NCBI RefSeq assembly: GCF_002260525.1
Contig: NZ_MRYI01000003.1
Span: forward strand, 186,001 to 250,000
Reading direction: 5' to 3'
DNA from: Hahella sp. CCB-MM4
GTDB taxonomy: Bacteria; Pseudomonadota; Gammaproteobacteria; Pseudomonadales; Oleiphilaceae
Length of the DNA: 64,000 nucleotides
Numbering within the stretch: the stretch's first letter is position 1; every line of letters starts with the position of its first letter. Shown here in pieces: positions 53,267-62,286 of this stretch. Under the pieces are notes generated by a model. The model worked only from the letters and a program-made list of their open reading frames with translations. It was not told the DNA's origin and did not search any database. Made by a program: the position numbers and the translations under genes.

Positions 53267-54577
53267 ATGGTAGACGGAGTAAGACCTAATATTGTAACAA
53301 CTATAAATTCTGACCCTATAGCAGAAACATCAGCGTCTGGCCAAGCCAGAATTCAGGGAATGGCCGTTAGCCAACAAAATAGAGTAGGAAGCGGTTCCAT
53401 TGAAGGCACTTCTACACTGCCTCTGGTTCCTAAACGCATTAATCACAATAGCGTGCGTCTAGTCAAAGTTGACAAAAAAGGTGCAGAGAAAGCCAACGAC
53501 CTGAGAGGAGGCAAAGTTGACGCAGGAACTAAAAAATACCAAGGATTAAACAAGACAAATCAGGCCTTAAGATGGATTTCATCAGTGGCCCTCTTAGGCA
53601 ACAAAGACTCAGGGTTTATAGAAGTTCAGGCAACGGTCCACAATGGCAAGCTATTGATCAGCAGCAATAAAAATACCGATGGATTATTAACGGCGCTGAA
53701 GAGTAGTTTTCAAAATCTAGAACAACTAGTAGCAAACACTAGAGAACAAGTAAAAAACGCTAAAGAACCTTCGCCATCTAATGCCAATGAATCTCTATCA
53801 GATCGACCTCCTATAAATAATAATAAATTACGTGAACAGGAAAGATTAATACGTCACGGCGAAAAAATTTTGGGAAAGCTACTCAACGAGGAGGAGTTTA
53901 GCAGTTTCAAGAATCAGGCAATTGAACAAACTCAGAGTCTTCAGAGCGGTGCACTAGGGGCCAATGTCAATGATCAGGAGTTGCAGACATTAAAGGAGCA
54001 AGTTGACTCTATCCTGGACGTTATAAGAAATGCAGCACAAGAACTGAGAAAGGGTGATGAAAAAGGCATCGAAAAATACGTAGAAATTGTTGATAGCCAA
54101 ATTCATCCCAAAAGTGAAAAGTCAAACCTCCCTGGGATTAGAAAAGACCCAGCAAAACGCAGCGCCTGCATGCATGCTGAGCAGTCTCTTTACGATCATA
54201 TCGTCAAAAGTTCCTCTGGCGAAGGTAAATCATCAGACACCGTCAGACCAACGCTGGTGCCGGTTGCCGGAGTAAAAAGGCCTTGCGCTGTGTGTGACCA
54301 TGTTGAACAGACCGCAATAAACCAGCCAGACTCCTCCTTTGGAGGAAAAGGAGACTTTAAATTGCATCGATCCAGCGAGCGTCCTGGAATTTTATTTTCC
54401 GGCATACAAGGGATTTCGACAGGTGCTGTGGGCGATAACAATGTTGACAGCACCATCGAGAGTTTAAACTCCAATAATATCCGTGCGGCTGATAAGCCAG
54501 TGATTAACGGGTCCATGGATACAGACTCGGAGAGCGACGGAGAAAATATTCCGGGAACAAGCAAGCGCCCCGCCTAA
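53267..54577 (+). CDS. Candidate type III effector with a cytidine-deaminase-like zinc motif
   Basis: The 436-residue protein has no signal peptide. Its polar N-terminus (about 1-60) is as expected for a secreted effector bound by the chaperone. A helical middle (about 140-290) follows. The region 290-350 has MHAEQSL (His303, Glu305) and RPCAVC (Cys340, Cys343), the HxE and PCxxC zinc ligands and proton-shuttle Glu of the deaminase superfamily. The C-terminal 80 residues are polar and disordered. Deaminase domains are known among polymorphic toxins and may act on nucleic-acid bases or nucleotides. The gene starts six bases after the CesT-like gene. The effector role is inferred. Confidence 0.62.
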   Translation: MVDGVRPNIVTTINSDPIAETSASGQARIQGMAVSQQNRVGSGSIEGTSTLPLVPKRINHNSVRLVKVDKKGAEKANDLRGGKVDAGTKKYQGLNKTNQALRWISSVALLGNKDSGFIEVQATVHNGKLLISSNKNTDGLLTALKSSFQNLEQLVANTREQVKNAKEPSPSNANESLSDRPPINNNKLREQERLIRHGEKILGKLLNEEEFSSFKNQAIEQTQSLQSGALGANVNDQELQTLKEQVDSILDVIRNAAQELRKGDEKGIEKYVEIVDSQIHPKSEKSNLPGIRKDPAKRSACMHAEQSLYDHIVKSSSGEGKSSDTVRPTLVPVAGVKRPCAVCDHVEQTAINQPDSSFGGKGDFKLHRSSERPGILFSGIQGISTGAVGDNNVDSTIESLNSNNIRAADKPVINGSMDTDSESDGENIPGTSKRPA

Positions 54578-54582
54578 CCGGA

Positions 54583-54606
54583 GCCGGTCATCAGACCGGC
54601 TTTTTT
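54583..54606 (+). terminator. Terminator after the effector gene
   Basis: The arms GCCGGTC and GACCGGC with a four-base loop are followed by six T, directly after the stop codon. Confidence 0.88.
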
Positions 54607-54727
54607 AGTCTGAAACATCACTCTGGCACTCTTACCTGCACTAAACCAGTGCCACCAGAATAATCCGGAAGTTATCTGTCGTTAAAAACAATTAAGAGTT
54701 AAAAAATAAGAGTTTCAGCGATTCTCA

Positions 54728-55963
54728 CTAGGACTCCAACACCTCAAACGCCAAACCGGAATGAGCCGTTAACCGCTCAATCAGTTTATCCCCCATGGCT
54801 GTTGACGGTGTCCAGAATCCGCCTTTCTTGTCGACTTTATCAATGTCTTTGGCCAGACAAACTGCCGCTTGTCCCAGCATTTTGGCTGTTGATCCATAAC
54901 CGGGGTCTTCGTCGCCGGTGACCTTACAACGAATCGACTCACCGCTGGCGGTCTCACCGTAAAAACGGATGTCATAGAAGCCGTTTTTCTGGGATTCCGG
55001 ACTTGGCCCCTCCCCGGGTTTGGGTACCACATAGCGCTCCAGCACCCAACGGGTGGGTTTGATGGTGGTGGCCAGCATGAACCCCGCCATGACTCCCATC
55101 ATGCTGAATGCCCCCGCTCCGCCTTTCAGTCCCTTGCCGGTCAAGACCGCTTCATCATAGCGAAACGAATCGCCGTATGAATTGCCGGTCAGGGCATTGG
55201 AACGATGAACAACACGGGTGTTGATTGCTGCCATCACGAAGGGTGCCATCCAGGATTGAAAATCTGGATCGTACTTGGCACTGGATATATTGTCCTGACG
55301 AGCTTTAAAGCCATGCCCTTCCGGACAGATGGAGTAAGGATTTGCCAGTTCCTTGCGCAGCTCCGGATTTTCCTTAACTTCTTTCACCACGTTCATCAAA
55401 CTGGCCACAGTCCCGCCGGAAAATTCTCCACGGATTTTCTTTACCCGCATCTTCACATGTTCGCAGGACTCCCCGAATTTCTCCTTTGCCTGTTGCTGCA
55501 AAAAGTACACTCCGAGGTCGGAAGGAATGGAATCAAACCCGCAGCAGTGAACAATCCTGGCACCGGAAGCTTCGGCCTGTTTTTCATATTTGGAGACCAT
55601 GCGTTTGATCCACTGCACTTCTCCGGTCAGATCACAGTAGTCTGTACCCGATGCGACACATGCCTTCACCATGGGTTCGCCGTATAGCGCATAAGGTCCT
55701 ACAGTGGAGACAATCACCCGGGTCTGCTGACACAAGTCCGCAAGCGCCCGATCGTCTGAGGCATCAGCAATGAGCAAAGGCAGTTCACGGGCGACAGGCC
55801 CCAGAGAATCTTTCACAGCGTCCAACTTCGAACCTGAGCGGCCTGCAGCAGCCCATTTCAATTCACCATTGACGCCAAATTGATCTGTCAGGTATCTGGC
55901 GAGAATCTGGCCGACAAAACTGGTCGCGCCGAACAGAATGACATCGTATTTCTTGTCTCCCAT
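54728..55963 (-). CDS. Saccharopine-dehydrogenase-family protein (trans-acting enoyl reductase type)
   Basis: The 411-residue protein opens with VILFGATSFVGQILARYL, an NAD(P)-binding Rossmann loop, then WAAAGRSGSKLDAVKDSL, VIVSTVGPYALYGEPMVKAC and DYCDLTGEVQWIKRM. CGFDSIPSDLGVYFLQ near residue 140 is a family landmark. The family includes trans-acting enoyl reductases of lipid synthesis in actinobacteria and membrane-bound saccharopine-dehydrogenase-like oxidoreductases in many proteobacteria. The substrate is unknown. Confidence 0.85.
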   Translation of the reverse strand: MGDKKYDVILFGATSFVGQILARYLTDQFGVNGELKWAAAGRSGSKLDAVKDSLGPVARELPLLIADASDDRALADLCQQTRVIVSTVGPYALYGEPMVKACVASGTDYCDLTGEVQWIKRMVSKYEKQAEASGARIVHCCGFDSIPSDLGVYFLQQQAKEKFGESCEHVKMRVKKIRGEFSGGTVASLMNVVKEVKENPELRKELANPYSICPEGHGFKARQDNISSAKYDPDFQSWMAPFVMAAINTRVVHRSNALTGNSYGDSFRYDEAVLTGKGLKGGAGAFSMMGVMAGFMLATTIKPTRWVLERYVVPKPGEGPSPESQKNGFYDIRFYGETASGESIRCKVTGDEDPGYGSTAKMLGQAAVCLAKDIDKVDKKGGFWTPSTAMGDKLIERLTAHSGLAFEVLES

Positions 55964-56385
55964 TGCAGTTTCCTTCCCATGTGCACGTTATGTTTTTTAT
56001 AAATGATATTTAAGTACTTTTATAAATTGCTTTCAGGCATTCCAATGGTCACGATTGCAGCAGCATTGGAGGCAATTGCCTGTTCATTTTTATGGTTTAA
56101 AGTGGGCTCATAATGACTGGAAAGCCTGAGCGATGAAAGAGCTTTATTGGCCAACTCCTATGTCGGTTTGTCCCATTTTCGCCTCAGATGCAGGCATGTT
56201 CGAAAATATTACCGGAGGCTGAATAGCCGGTTAAATTTACTTAAGGATGCTCCATTGCGGTAATTTTTGAATATAGTTTTAGGCCGCAAGCTCTGAGCCC
56301 AATCTCAACCCCTCTGTTCCCGGGCTCATCATAAAACCTACAAAAACCTTATTCTTCACAAATGACATAAGGGAGACTTGATTCA
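55964..56385. other. Divergent region between the reductase and the ABC operon
   Basis: This 422-bp stretch contains no plausible gene. GGGAGA precedes the ABC gene start at 56386. No operator could be assigned. Confidence 0.4.
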
Positions 56386-57333
56386 ATGATCAATGTCGAT
56401 AATTTAAGCCGTCACTATGGCGATTTTACCGCAGTTGATAATGTCAGTTTTAGCATCGAAAGCGGTCAAATCGTCGGTTTGCTGGGCCATAACGGGGCCG
56501 GCAAGACCACTATCATGAAAATGCTGATGGGCTATCTAGAGCCTTCCGCAGGCCTCATCAACATTGACGGGAAAGATGTCCAGAAACACTCCCTGGAACT
56601 CCGTGCCCACATGGGATATTTACCGGAAAATCCTCCGACCTACCCGGAAATGTCCGTTATCGATTACCTGGATTACGCTGCGCAATTGAGGGGCGTCCCT
56701 GCCGCCAAGCGCCAGGCGGCGGTAATTGATGCCATACAACGAACCGATCTGAAAGAAAAGGCGCTCAACCCCATCAGTACGCTATCGCGGGGTTACCGCC
56801 AGCGGGTGGGCGTTGCCCAGGCCATGATCAATATGCCGAAGATCCTGATCCTTGATGAGCCCACCAATGGCCTCGATCCATCCCAGATCCAACACATGAG
56901 AAGCCTGATCACCTCTTTGCGTCAGCATTCCACAGTGATTTTGTCGACCCACATCATGCAGGAAGTCAACGCCATGTGTGATCGGGTGTTGATGATCCGT
57001 CACGGTAAACTGGCTCTGGATTCCAGCCTGGCAGACCTGCAGAAATCTCAACGCCTGCTGCTTCGCTCCAGTGCCGGCCAATCACAAATCGAATCAGCCC
57101 TGGCTGACATGGCAGTGGTCCAGAAAGTGCAACCGATCAGCTCAATGGATATGGCATCGACCTATGCCCTGACCACTTCCGAGGAACAACTCGACGAATC
57201 CCTGGTGTCAGAGGTTGCTCGTAAGCTGATCGCTGCGAATGTCCCACTGCATGCCCTGTACCCCGAAGTACGGGATCTCGAGACTGTATTCAAGGAAATT
57301 AACCAAGTAACGGAGATGCCCCATGCTGCCTGA
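56386..57333 (+). CDS. ABC transporter ATP-binding protein (GldA type)
   Basis: The 315-residue ATPase has Walker A GLLGHNGAGKTTIMKML, the signature LSRGYRQRVGVAQAM, Walker B ILILDEPTNGLDP and the switch His in VILSTHIMQE. The C-terminal extension after about 220 is typical of GldA-like export ATPases. It overlaps the next gene by 11 bp, and the operon continues with the fused permease and a DUF4340 protein. Outside Bacteroidetes such sets are called Gld-type transporters, function unknown. Confidence 0.9.
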   Translation: MINVDNLSRHYGDFTAVDNVSFSIESGQIVGLLGHNGAGKTTIMKMLMGYLEPSAGLINIDGKDVQKHSLELRAHMGYLPENPPTYPEMSVIDYLDYAAQLRGVPAAKRQAAVIDAIQRTDLKEKALNPISTLSRGYRQRVGVAQAMINMPKILILDEPTNGLDPSQIQHMRSLITSLRQHSTVILSTHIMQEVNAMCDRVLMIRHGKLALDSSLADLQKSQRLLLRSSAGQSQIESALADMAVVQKVQPISSMDMASTYALTTSEEQLDESLVSEVARKLIAANVPLHALYPEVRDLETVFKEINQVTEMPHAA

Positions 57334-60259
57334 TCGGACTGTCTTGCGCATCGCCAAAAAAGAAATCGCCCAGTTTTTTGGCTCTCCTGTGGCCTTTGTT
57401 TTCCTGGCCTCTTTTCTGGCCGTCAACCTGTTTGTTTTCTTTTGGGTTGAGGCCTTTTTCGCCCGCAATATTGCGGATGTACGCCCGCTGTTCGAGTGGA
57501 TGCCCCTGTTACTGATCTTTTTGGTGGCCGCCCTCACCATGCGTATGTGGAGCGAGGAGAAGCGCATGGGAACCATCGAGTTCCTGATGACCTTGCCGGT
57601 CACGCCGTTACAACTGGTGATGGGTAAATTTCTCGCCTGTTTCAGCCTGTTAGTTGTCGCGCTGGTGTTAACACTGCCCATCCCGATAACGGTGTCTCTA
57701 CTCGGTCACCTGGATTGGGGCCCCGTCTTTGGTGCCTATGTGGCAACACTGTGCCTGGGAGCCGCCTACCTATCTATCGGGTTGTATGTCAGCGCCAAAA
57801 ATGAATCCCAGATCGTCAGTCTGATGGTCACCGCCCTGGTGTGCATTCTGTTATATCTGCTGGGATCCAATACCCTTGTCGATCTGTTTGGTTATTCCAC
57901 GGGGGAGATTCTGAAACAGCTGGGCACGGGATCACGCTTTGAATCCATTACCCGAGGCATTATCGATATCCGGGATCTCTATTACTATCTCAGCATTGTG
58001 GGTGTTTTCCTGTCATTGAACGTGTTGGCTCTGGAGAAACAGCGTTGGACCCACAAGGAAGGCGTTCGCCCCCATCATCAGGCCTGGTATGCCCTGTCTG
58101 GCTTGCTGATTGTGAACCTTGTGGCGGCCAACCTGTGGTTGAGTGAGGTAAAAACACTTCGTGCGGATCTCACCGACGGCAACATCTATTCCATCAATGA
58201 TGCGACCCGAACCTATCTGGCTCAGTTACAGGAACCTCTGCTGATCCGAGGTTATTTCTCCGCCAAGACTCATCCGCTGCTGGCTCCTTTGGTGCCTCAA
58301 TTACGGGATCTCCTGAAGGAATACGAAGTGGCAGGCAACGGCAAAGTCCGGGTTGAGTTCGTCGATCCGCAGACCAACCCTGAGCTGGAAGACGAAGCCA
58401 ACAACAAATACAGCATCCGTCCGACACCATTCCAGGTTTCGGACAAGTATCAGGCGTCGCTGGTGAATTCCTACTTCAATGTACTGATCAGCTACGGTGA
58501 TCAGTTTGAAGTACTCGGGTTCAGGGATCTGATTGAAGTGAAGGACCACAACGAAGCAGATCTGGATGTACTCCTGCGCAATCCTGAATATGACATCACC
58601 AAAGCCATCAAGAAGGTGTTGCATGCTTTCCAGAGCCAGGGAGAACTCTTTGCCACGATCAACACCCCGATCCAGTTCAATGGCTTCATTTCTGCTCAGG
58701 ACAAGCTACCCGGGCAACTGCAGGATCTTTCCAGCAAACTGAATCAAGCCCTGGAGCATATCAAGCAAACCTCCAATGGCAAATTCAGCTACAGCGTTCA
58801 GGATCCGGATGCCGGCGACGGCAGCCTGGCGAAAAAGGTTCAGAAGGAATATGGCATGCAGCCCATGGCCACCAGTCTGCTGTCCAACGACCGCTTTTAC
58901 TTCTATATGTTGATGAACGATGGTCGACAGTATGTACAGGTGGCGCTGCCCGATTCTCTTGACCAGGAAGGCCTTGAGCGCAACATTGAAACTGGCCTCA
59001 AGCGCTTCTCTACCGGATTTACCAAGACAGTCGCCCTGGTGGCACCGGAGCAACCTGCCAATCCATACATGCAACAGTATGGTCCGCAGAACTCTCATCG
59101 CTTCAACACATTACGCAAGAAGTTGATGGAGACCATGACAGTTAAGGATGCAGATCTCAAGAATGGCCAGGTGCCCGAGGATGCCGATATTCTGGTCCTG
59201 GCGGCTCCGGAATCCCTGAACGATAAGCAGCTGTTCGCCGTGGACCAGTTCCTGATGAAAGGCGGTACCGTGCTGCTTTCCACCTCACCGTTCAGCACCA
59301 ATTTCAGCCAGAATTCCCTGACTGCCCAGAATTACGATTCGGGCCTTACCGAATGGCTGAAACACAACGGCATCACCATGGATAAATCCATGACAATGGA
59401 TCCACAGAATGCCCGCTTCCCGATCCCCGTAAACCGCAACGTCGGCGGCATGAGTTTCCGTGAAATACGGTTGCTGGACTATCCTTACTTTGCGGATATC
59501 CGCGATCAGGGGATGAACCAGACAACGGCGATCACTTCAGGTCTGCCACAGGTCACCATGAGCTGGGCCTCTCCCATCGAGCTGGATAAGGAGAAGCTGG
59601 GCAATGTTGAGGTCACCGAGCTGTTGCATACGACTGGCGATACCTGGTTGTCCGATTCACTGGATGTCACGCCCCGAATATCTTCTGATGGCAGGGTCAG
59701 CCCCTGGCAGGCGGAAGGCGAAAGAGATTCCTATCTCGTCGGTGTGGCACTGGAAGGTCGTTTCGAATCCTGGTTTAAGGACAAGGAGTCTCCACTGCTG
59801 AAAGAGCAGGATAAGACCCAGGATGCGAAAGGTGCGAATAATACAGAAGGTATGAAAAACGATGCCAAAAAAGCAGACGACAAACCAAAGTTTGCCGGCG
59901 TGATCGACAAGTCTCCGGAATCCGCACGGATCATTCTGTTCTCTTCCAATGAGTTCCTGACTGACCAGACCGTCAATCTGATCAGCTCAACGGACCGGGC
60001 TCCTTATCTCAACTCCTTACAGTTGGTGCAGAACGCTGTCGATTGGTCCGTGGAAGATCGTGGTCTGTTGAGCATTCGCTCCCGCAGCCATTTCGCCAAC
60101 ACGCTGTTCCCCATGTCCAGCGAGCGCCAGCAGTTCTGGGAATACCTTAACTATGGTTTGATGCTTATTGGTCTGGCAGCCCTGTATGGCCTGTTCCGGT
60201 TGTGGTTCAAACGTCAGCAGAAACATTACGCCGACATGCTGGAATTGGGGAGGGCTTAA
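57323..60259 (+). CDS. Fused ABC-2 permease and GldG-like auxiliary protein
   Basis: The 978-residue protein joins two parts. Residues 1-245 are a GldF-like ABC-2 permease with about six helices (RIAKKEIAQFFGSPVAFVFL, MRMWSEEKRMGTIEFLMTLP). From about 260 there is a helix, then a long periplasmic GldG/IFT52-like domain (LRADLTDGNIYSINDATRTY, then ADILVLAAPESLNDKQLFAV and GGTVLLSTSPF). A Lys/Asp-rich insert lies near 835-855 and a final helix at about 940-960. In flavobacteria GldF and GldG are separate. DUF4340 follows three bases later. Confidence 0.88.
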   Translation: MLPDRTVLRIAKKEIAQFFGSPVAFVFLASFLAVNLFVFFWVEAFFARNIADVRPLFEWMPLLLIFLVAALTMRMWSEEKRMGTIEFLMTLPVTPLQLVMGKFLACFSLLVVALVLTLPIPITVSLLGHLDWGPVFGAYVATLCLGAAYLSIGLYVSAKNESQIVSLMVTALVCILLYLLGSNTLVDLFGYSTGEILKQLGTGSRFESITRGIIDIRDLYYYLSIVGVFLSLNVLALEKQRWTHKEGVRPHHQAWYALSGLLIVNLVAANLWLSEVKTLRADLTDGNIYSINDATRTYLAQLQEPLLIRGYFSAKTHPLLAPLVPQLRDLLKEYEVAGNGKVRVEFVDPQTNPELEDEANNKYSIRPTPFQVSDKYQASLVNSYFNVLISYGDQFEVLGFRDLIEVKDHNEADLDVLLRNPEYDITKAIKKVLHAFQSQGELFATINTPIQFNGFISAQDKLPGQLQDLSSKLNQALEHIKQTSNGKFSYSVQDPDAGDGSLAKKVQKEYGMQPMATSLLSNDRFYFYMLMNDGRQYVQVALPDSLDQEGLERNIETGLKRFSTGFTKTVALVAPEQPANPYMQQYGPQNSHRFNTLRKKLMETMTVKDADLKNGQVPEDADILVLAAPESLNDKQLFAVDQFLMKGGTVLLSTSPFSTNFSQNSLTAQNYDSGLTEWLKHNGITMDKSMTMDPQNARFPIPVNRNVGGMSFREIRLLDYPYFADIRDQGMNQTTAITSGLPQVTMSWASPIELDKEKLGNVEVTELLHTTGDTWLSDSLDVTPRISSDGRVSPWQAEGERDSYLVGVALEGRFESWFKDKESPLLKEQDKTQDAKGANNTEGMKNDAKKADDKPKFAGVIDKSPESARIILFSSNEFLTDQTVNLISSTDRAPYLNSLQLVQNAVDWSVEDRGLLSIRSRSHFANTLFPMSSERQQFWEYLNYGLMLIGLAALYGLFRLWFKRQQKHYADMLELGRA

Positions 60260-60262
60260 TCG

Positions 60263-61267
60263 ATGAACACTAAATGGACCAAACTGCTATCTGCCGCTTT
60301 CGTGCTACAGCTGGCTTTGATCACCGCCACCCACTGGCCCGGCAACGAGCCGTCCTTTGCCAACGGCGAACAGCCCCTTCTGGCCGAAGACCTGGAAGCC
60401 GTGGATGAAGTACAAGTATATGGTGAGGACTCCGCTAAAGTTGTCCTGAAGAAACAACAGGGTGACTGGGTGGTTTCTAGCTATTACAACCTGCCTGCAG
60501 CTCCGGGAAAAATCGATCAGTTGATCTCCAGCCTGAAAGAACTGAAATCCGGTTGGCCTGTTGCCACTACGGCGACAGCAGCGAAACGTTTCGAAGTTAC
60601 CGACGACAAGTTCCAGCGCAAAGTGGAACTTTTGCAGGACGGATCAACAATCACTAGCCTGTACCTGGGAACTTCTCCCGGCTACCGCAAAGTTCACGCC
60701 CGGGTGGATTCCCAGGACAACGTTTTCGCGGTCAAGTTTGCCACCCACGAGGTACCCACCGAAGGCAATAGCTGGGTGGACACTGGTTTGACAGCCGTTC
60801 CCGAAGACAACATTACCGATATCAAGTTTAAGGATATCGAGCTGGCAAAAGGTAGCGACAACTGGCAGCTGAGCGGCCTGCAAGCAAATGAAACCAGCAA
60901 TGAAGAGGCCATCAGAAAAGTGCTCGACGCATTGGCCAACCTGAACTTCCTGGAAGTGCTGGGAACTGAGCCCAAGCCCGAATACCGGCTTGAGGAGCCC
61001 AAGGCGCACTTTATTCTGGCGCTGAAGGATGCTGACAGCGAAGGCAATAAAACCCTGGAGCTGACTCTTACCCAGCCTCAGGAGGGAGACTATTACATCC
61101 TGACCCGCTCTGACCGGCCCGAGATTTTCAAAGTCCCGTCATTCCGGGTAACAGCCCTGCTGGATTTGAACCGTGAAGGCTTCTACAGCGCCAAGGTTGA
61201 GGGCGCACCAGAGGTCAATCTCGGTCAGCAGTCGCTTGAAAATCAGGAGGTAACTCCCGCCAGTTGA
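60263..61267 (+). CDS. DUF4340 domain-containing protein
   Basis: The 334-residue protein has an N-terminal membrane anchor (KLLSAAFVLQLALITATHW) and then a periplasmic region of the DUF4340 type: VVLKKQQGDWVVSSYYNLPA, the VTDDKFQRKVELLQDG segment and LYLGTSPGYRKVHARVD. DUF4340 proteins regularly follow GldG-like proteins in Gld-type ABC operons and are presumed envelope partners. The start follows the upstream stop by three bases. Confidence 0.88.
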   Translation: MNTKWTKLLSAAFVLQLALITATHWPGNEPSFANGEQPLLAEDLEAVDEVQVYGEDSAKVVLKKQQGDWVVSSYYNLPAAPGKIDQLISSLKELKSGWPVATTATAAKRFEVTDDKFQRKVELLQDGSTITSLYLGTSPGYRKVHARVDSQDNVFAVKFATHEVPTEGNSWVDTGLTAVPEDNITDIKFKDIELAKGSDNWQLSGLQANETSNEEAIRKVLDALANLNFLEVLGTEPKPEYRLEEPKAHFILALKDADSEGNKTLELTLTQPQEGDYYILTRSDRPEIFKVPSFRVTALLDLNREGFYSAKVEGAPEVNLGQQSLENQEVTPAS

Positions 61268-61288
61268 GGCAGGTATCCCTGATATCTA

Positions 61289-61318
61289 CAGGAAAAATAC
61301 CTTCAGGTATTTTTCCTG
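61289..61318. terminator. Terminator of the ABC operon
   Basis: The arms CAGGAAAAATACCT and AGGTATTTTTCCTG with a two-base loop lie 22 bp after the stop. The stem is perfect but has no downstream T-run. Confidence 0.7.
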
Positions 61319-61509
61319 TCCGAAGGGCGAGGCACTTGTCTTGCCCTTTTACTCTATCTTCAGCCCTCTTTCCCTCTATTATCTTCAATCCTCTTTAACC
61401 CCCTTAATGCCCTTCTCCTCTATCTTGAACCATCTCTCTTTCACTCTCCCCTCTTTGATTCCTCTCCTTAATCCCTTGACCAAGTACCTCACTAATACGT
61501 GACATGCCT
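61319..61509 (+). other. Pyrimidine-rich intergenic tract
   Basis: Much of this interval on the plus strand is built of C and T with CTCTATCTT- and CCCTCTTT-like repeats, with few purines between about 61335 and 61485. No gene is present. Confidence 0.7.
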
Positions 61510-61519
61510 TTGACAAAAA

Positions 61520-61539
61520 TACTGTTTATATATACAGTA
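61520..61539. promoter_or_regulatory. LexA (SOS) box before imuA
   Basis: TACTGTTTATATATACAGTA contains a perfect CTGT-N8-ACAG core in a perfectly symmetric 20-mer, 27 bp before the imuA ATG. A TTGACA at 61510-61515 is a possible -35 element, so LexA would cover the core promoter. Damage induction is the known mode for this operon. Confidence 0.92.
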
Positions 61540-61565
61540 TAAATTCAACCCGAGGCTGACATCAC

Positions 61566-62261
61566 ATGGCAAACAACGTACTGGATAACCCTGCAATCTG
61601 GCGTGCCAGCGCCCTGTACCAACAACAATCCCTGAATACGGGCAAGTACATGCCCCAGGGGATTGATACCGGCTTTTCCGTGTTGAATGAACGGCTGGCT
61701 GATGCCGGGTGGCCAGCGAATGGCGTGACCGAAATACTTTACGATCGCCAGGGTGCGGGTGAAATCAGCATTCTGCTGCCTGCTTTACAACGACTCAGCG
61801 AAGATGACAAATGGCTGACCTGGGTTGCGCCGCCTCATCGCCTGCACGGACCGGCACTGGCTGCAGCAGGCATCAACGTCCAACGTCTGCTGCTGATCCA
61901 CCCCTCTGACCGATCAGCCCGTGATACTTTGTGGAGCACCGAGGAAGCGATCAAAAGCGGGGCCGCCAGCGCCGTCCTGTCCTGGCCGGGACAAATCAAA
62001 CCAGAACATGTCCGTCGTCTGCAGATCGTTGCAGCACAACACCATACCCCCTGTTTTCTCTTTCGTGAGCAGGGAGCTGCTGCCACACCCTGCGCCCTGC
62101 GCATACACGTGCAGGCACTGGATCAGGAATGGATCAATGTCAGTATCCTGAAACGCAAACGGGGCTGGCCCAGCGAGCCATTCAGACTCAGAGTCCGTTC
62201 CTGTCCCGGATACCGTTATCAGAAGCAGTCTTCGTTACCCTCTGCGATGAAAGCCGGTTAG
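61566..62261 (+). CDS. imuA: ImuA, translesion synthesis accessory protein
   Basis: The 231-residue RecA/SulA-like protein carries IDTGFSVLNERLADAGWPAN, GVTEILYDRQGAGEISILLP and WLTWVAPPHRLHGPALAAAG. ImuA, ImuB and DnaE2 form the inducible mutasome. It is first in the operon after the LexA box and lies 25 bp before imuB. Confidence 0.92.
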   Translation: MANNVLDNPAIWRASALYQQQSLNTGKYMPQGIDTGFSVLNERLADAGWPANGVTEILYDRQGAGEISILLPALQRLSEDDKWLTWVAPPHRLHGPALAAAGINVQRLLLIHPSDRSARDTLWSTEEAIKSGAASAVLSWPGQIKPEHVRRLQIVAAQHHTPCFLFREQGAAATPCALRIHVQALDQEWINVSILKRKRGWPSEPFRLRVRSCPGYRYQKQSSLPSAMKAG

Positions 62262-62286
62262 GCAGTGAGAGAAAAGAGAGAGAAAC

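Noticed and set aside
53267-54577. Calling the effector a base editor or DddA-like toxin
   Set aside because: Only the zinc-ligand pattern is visible. The deaminase family and substrate cannot be assigned without a structural or profile comparison.
57208-57681. Long minus-strand frames within the ABC operon and other conserved genes
   Set aside because: They are shadows of strongly coding plus-strand genes with intact domains. The same holds for other antisense frames across the window.
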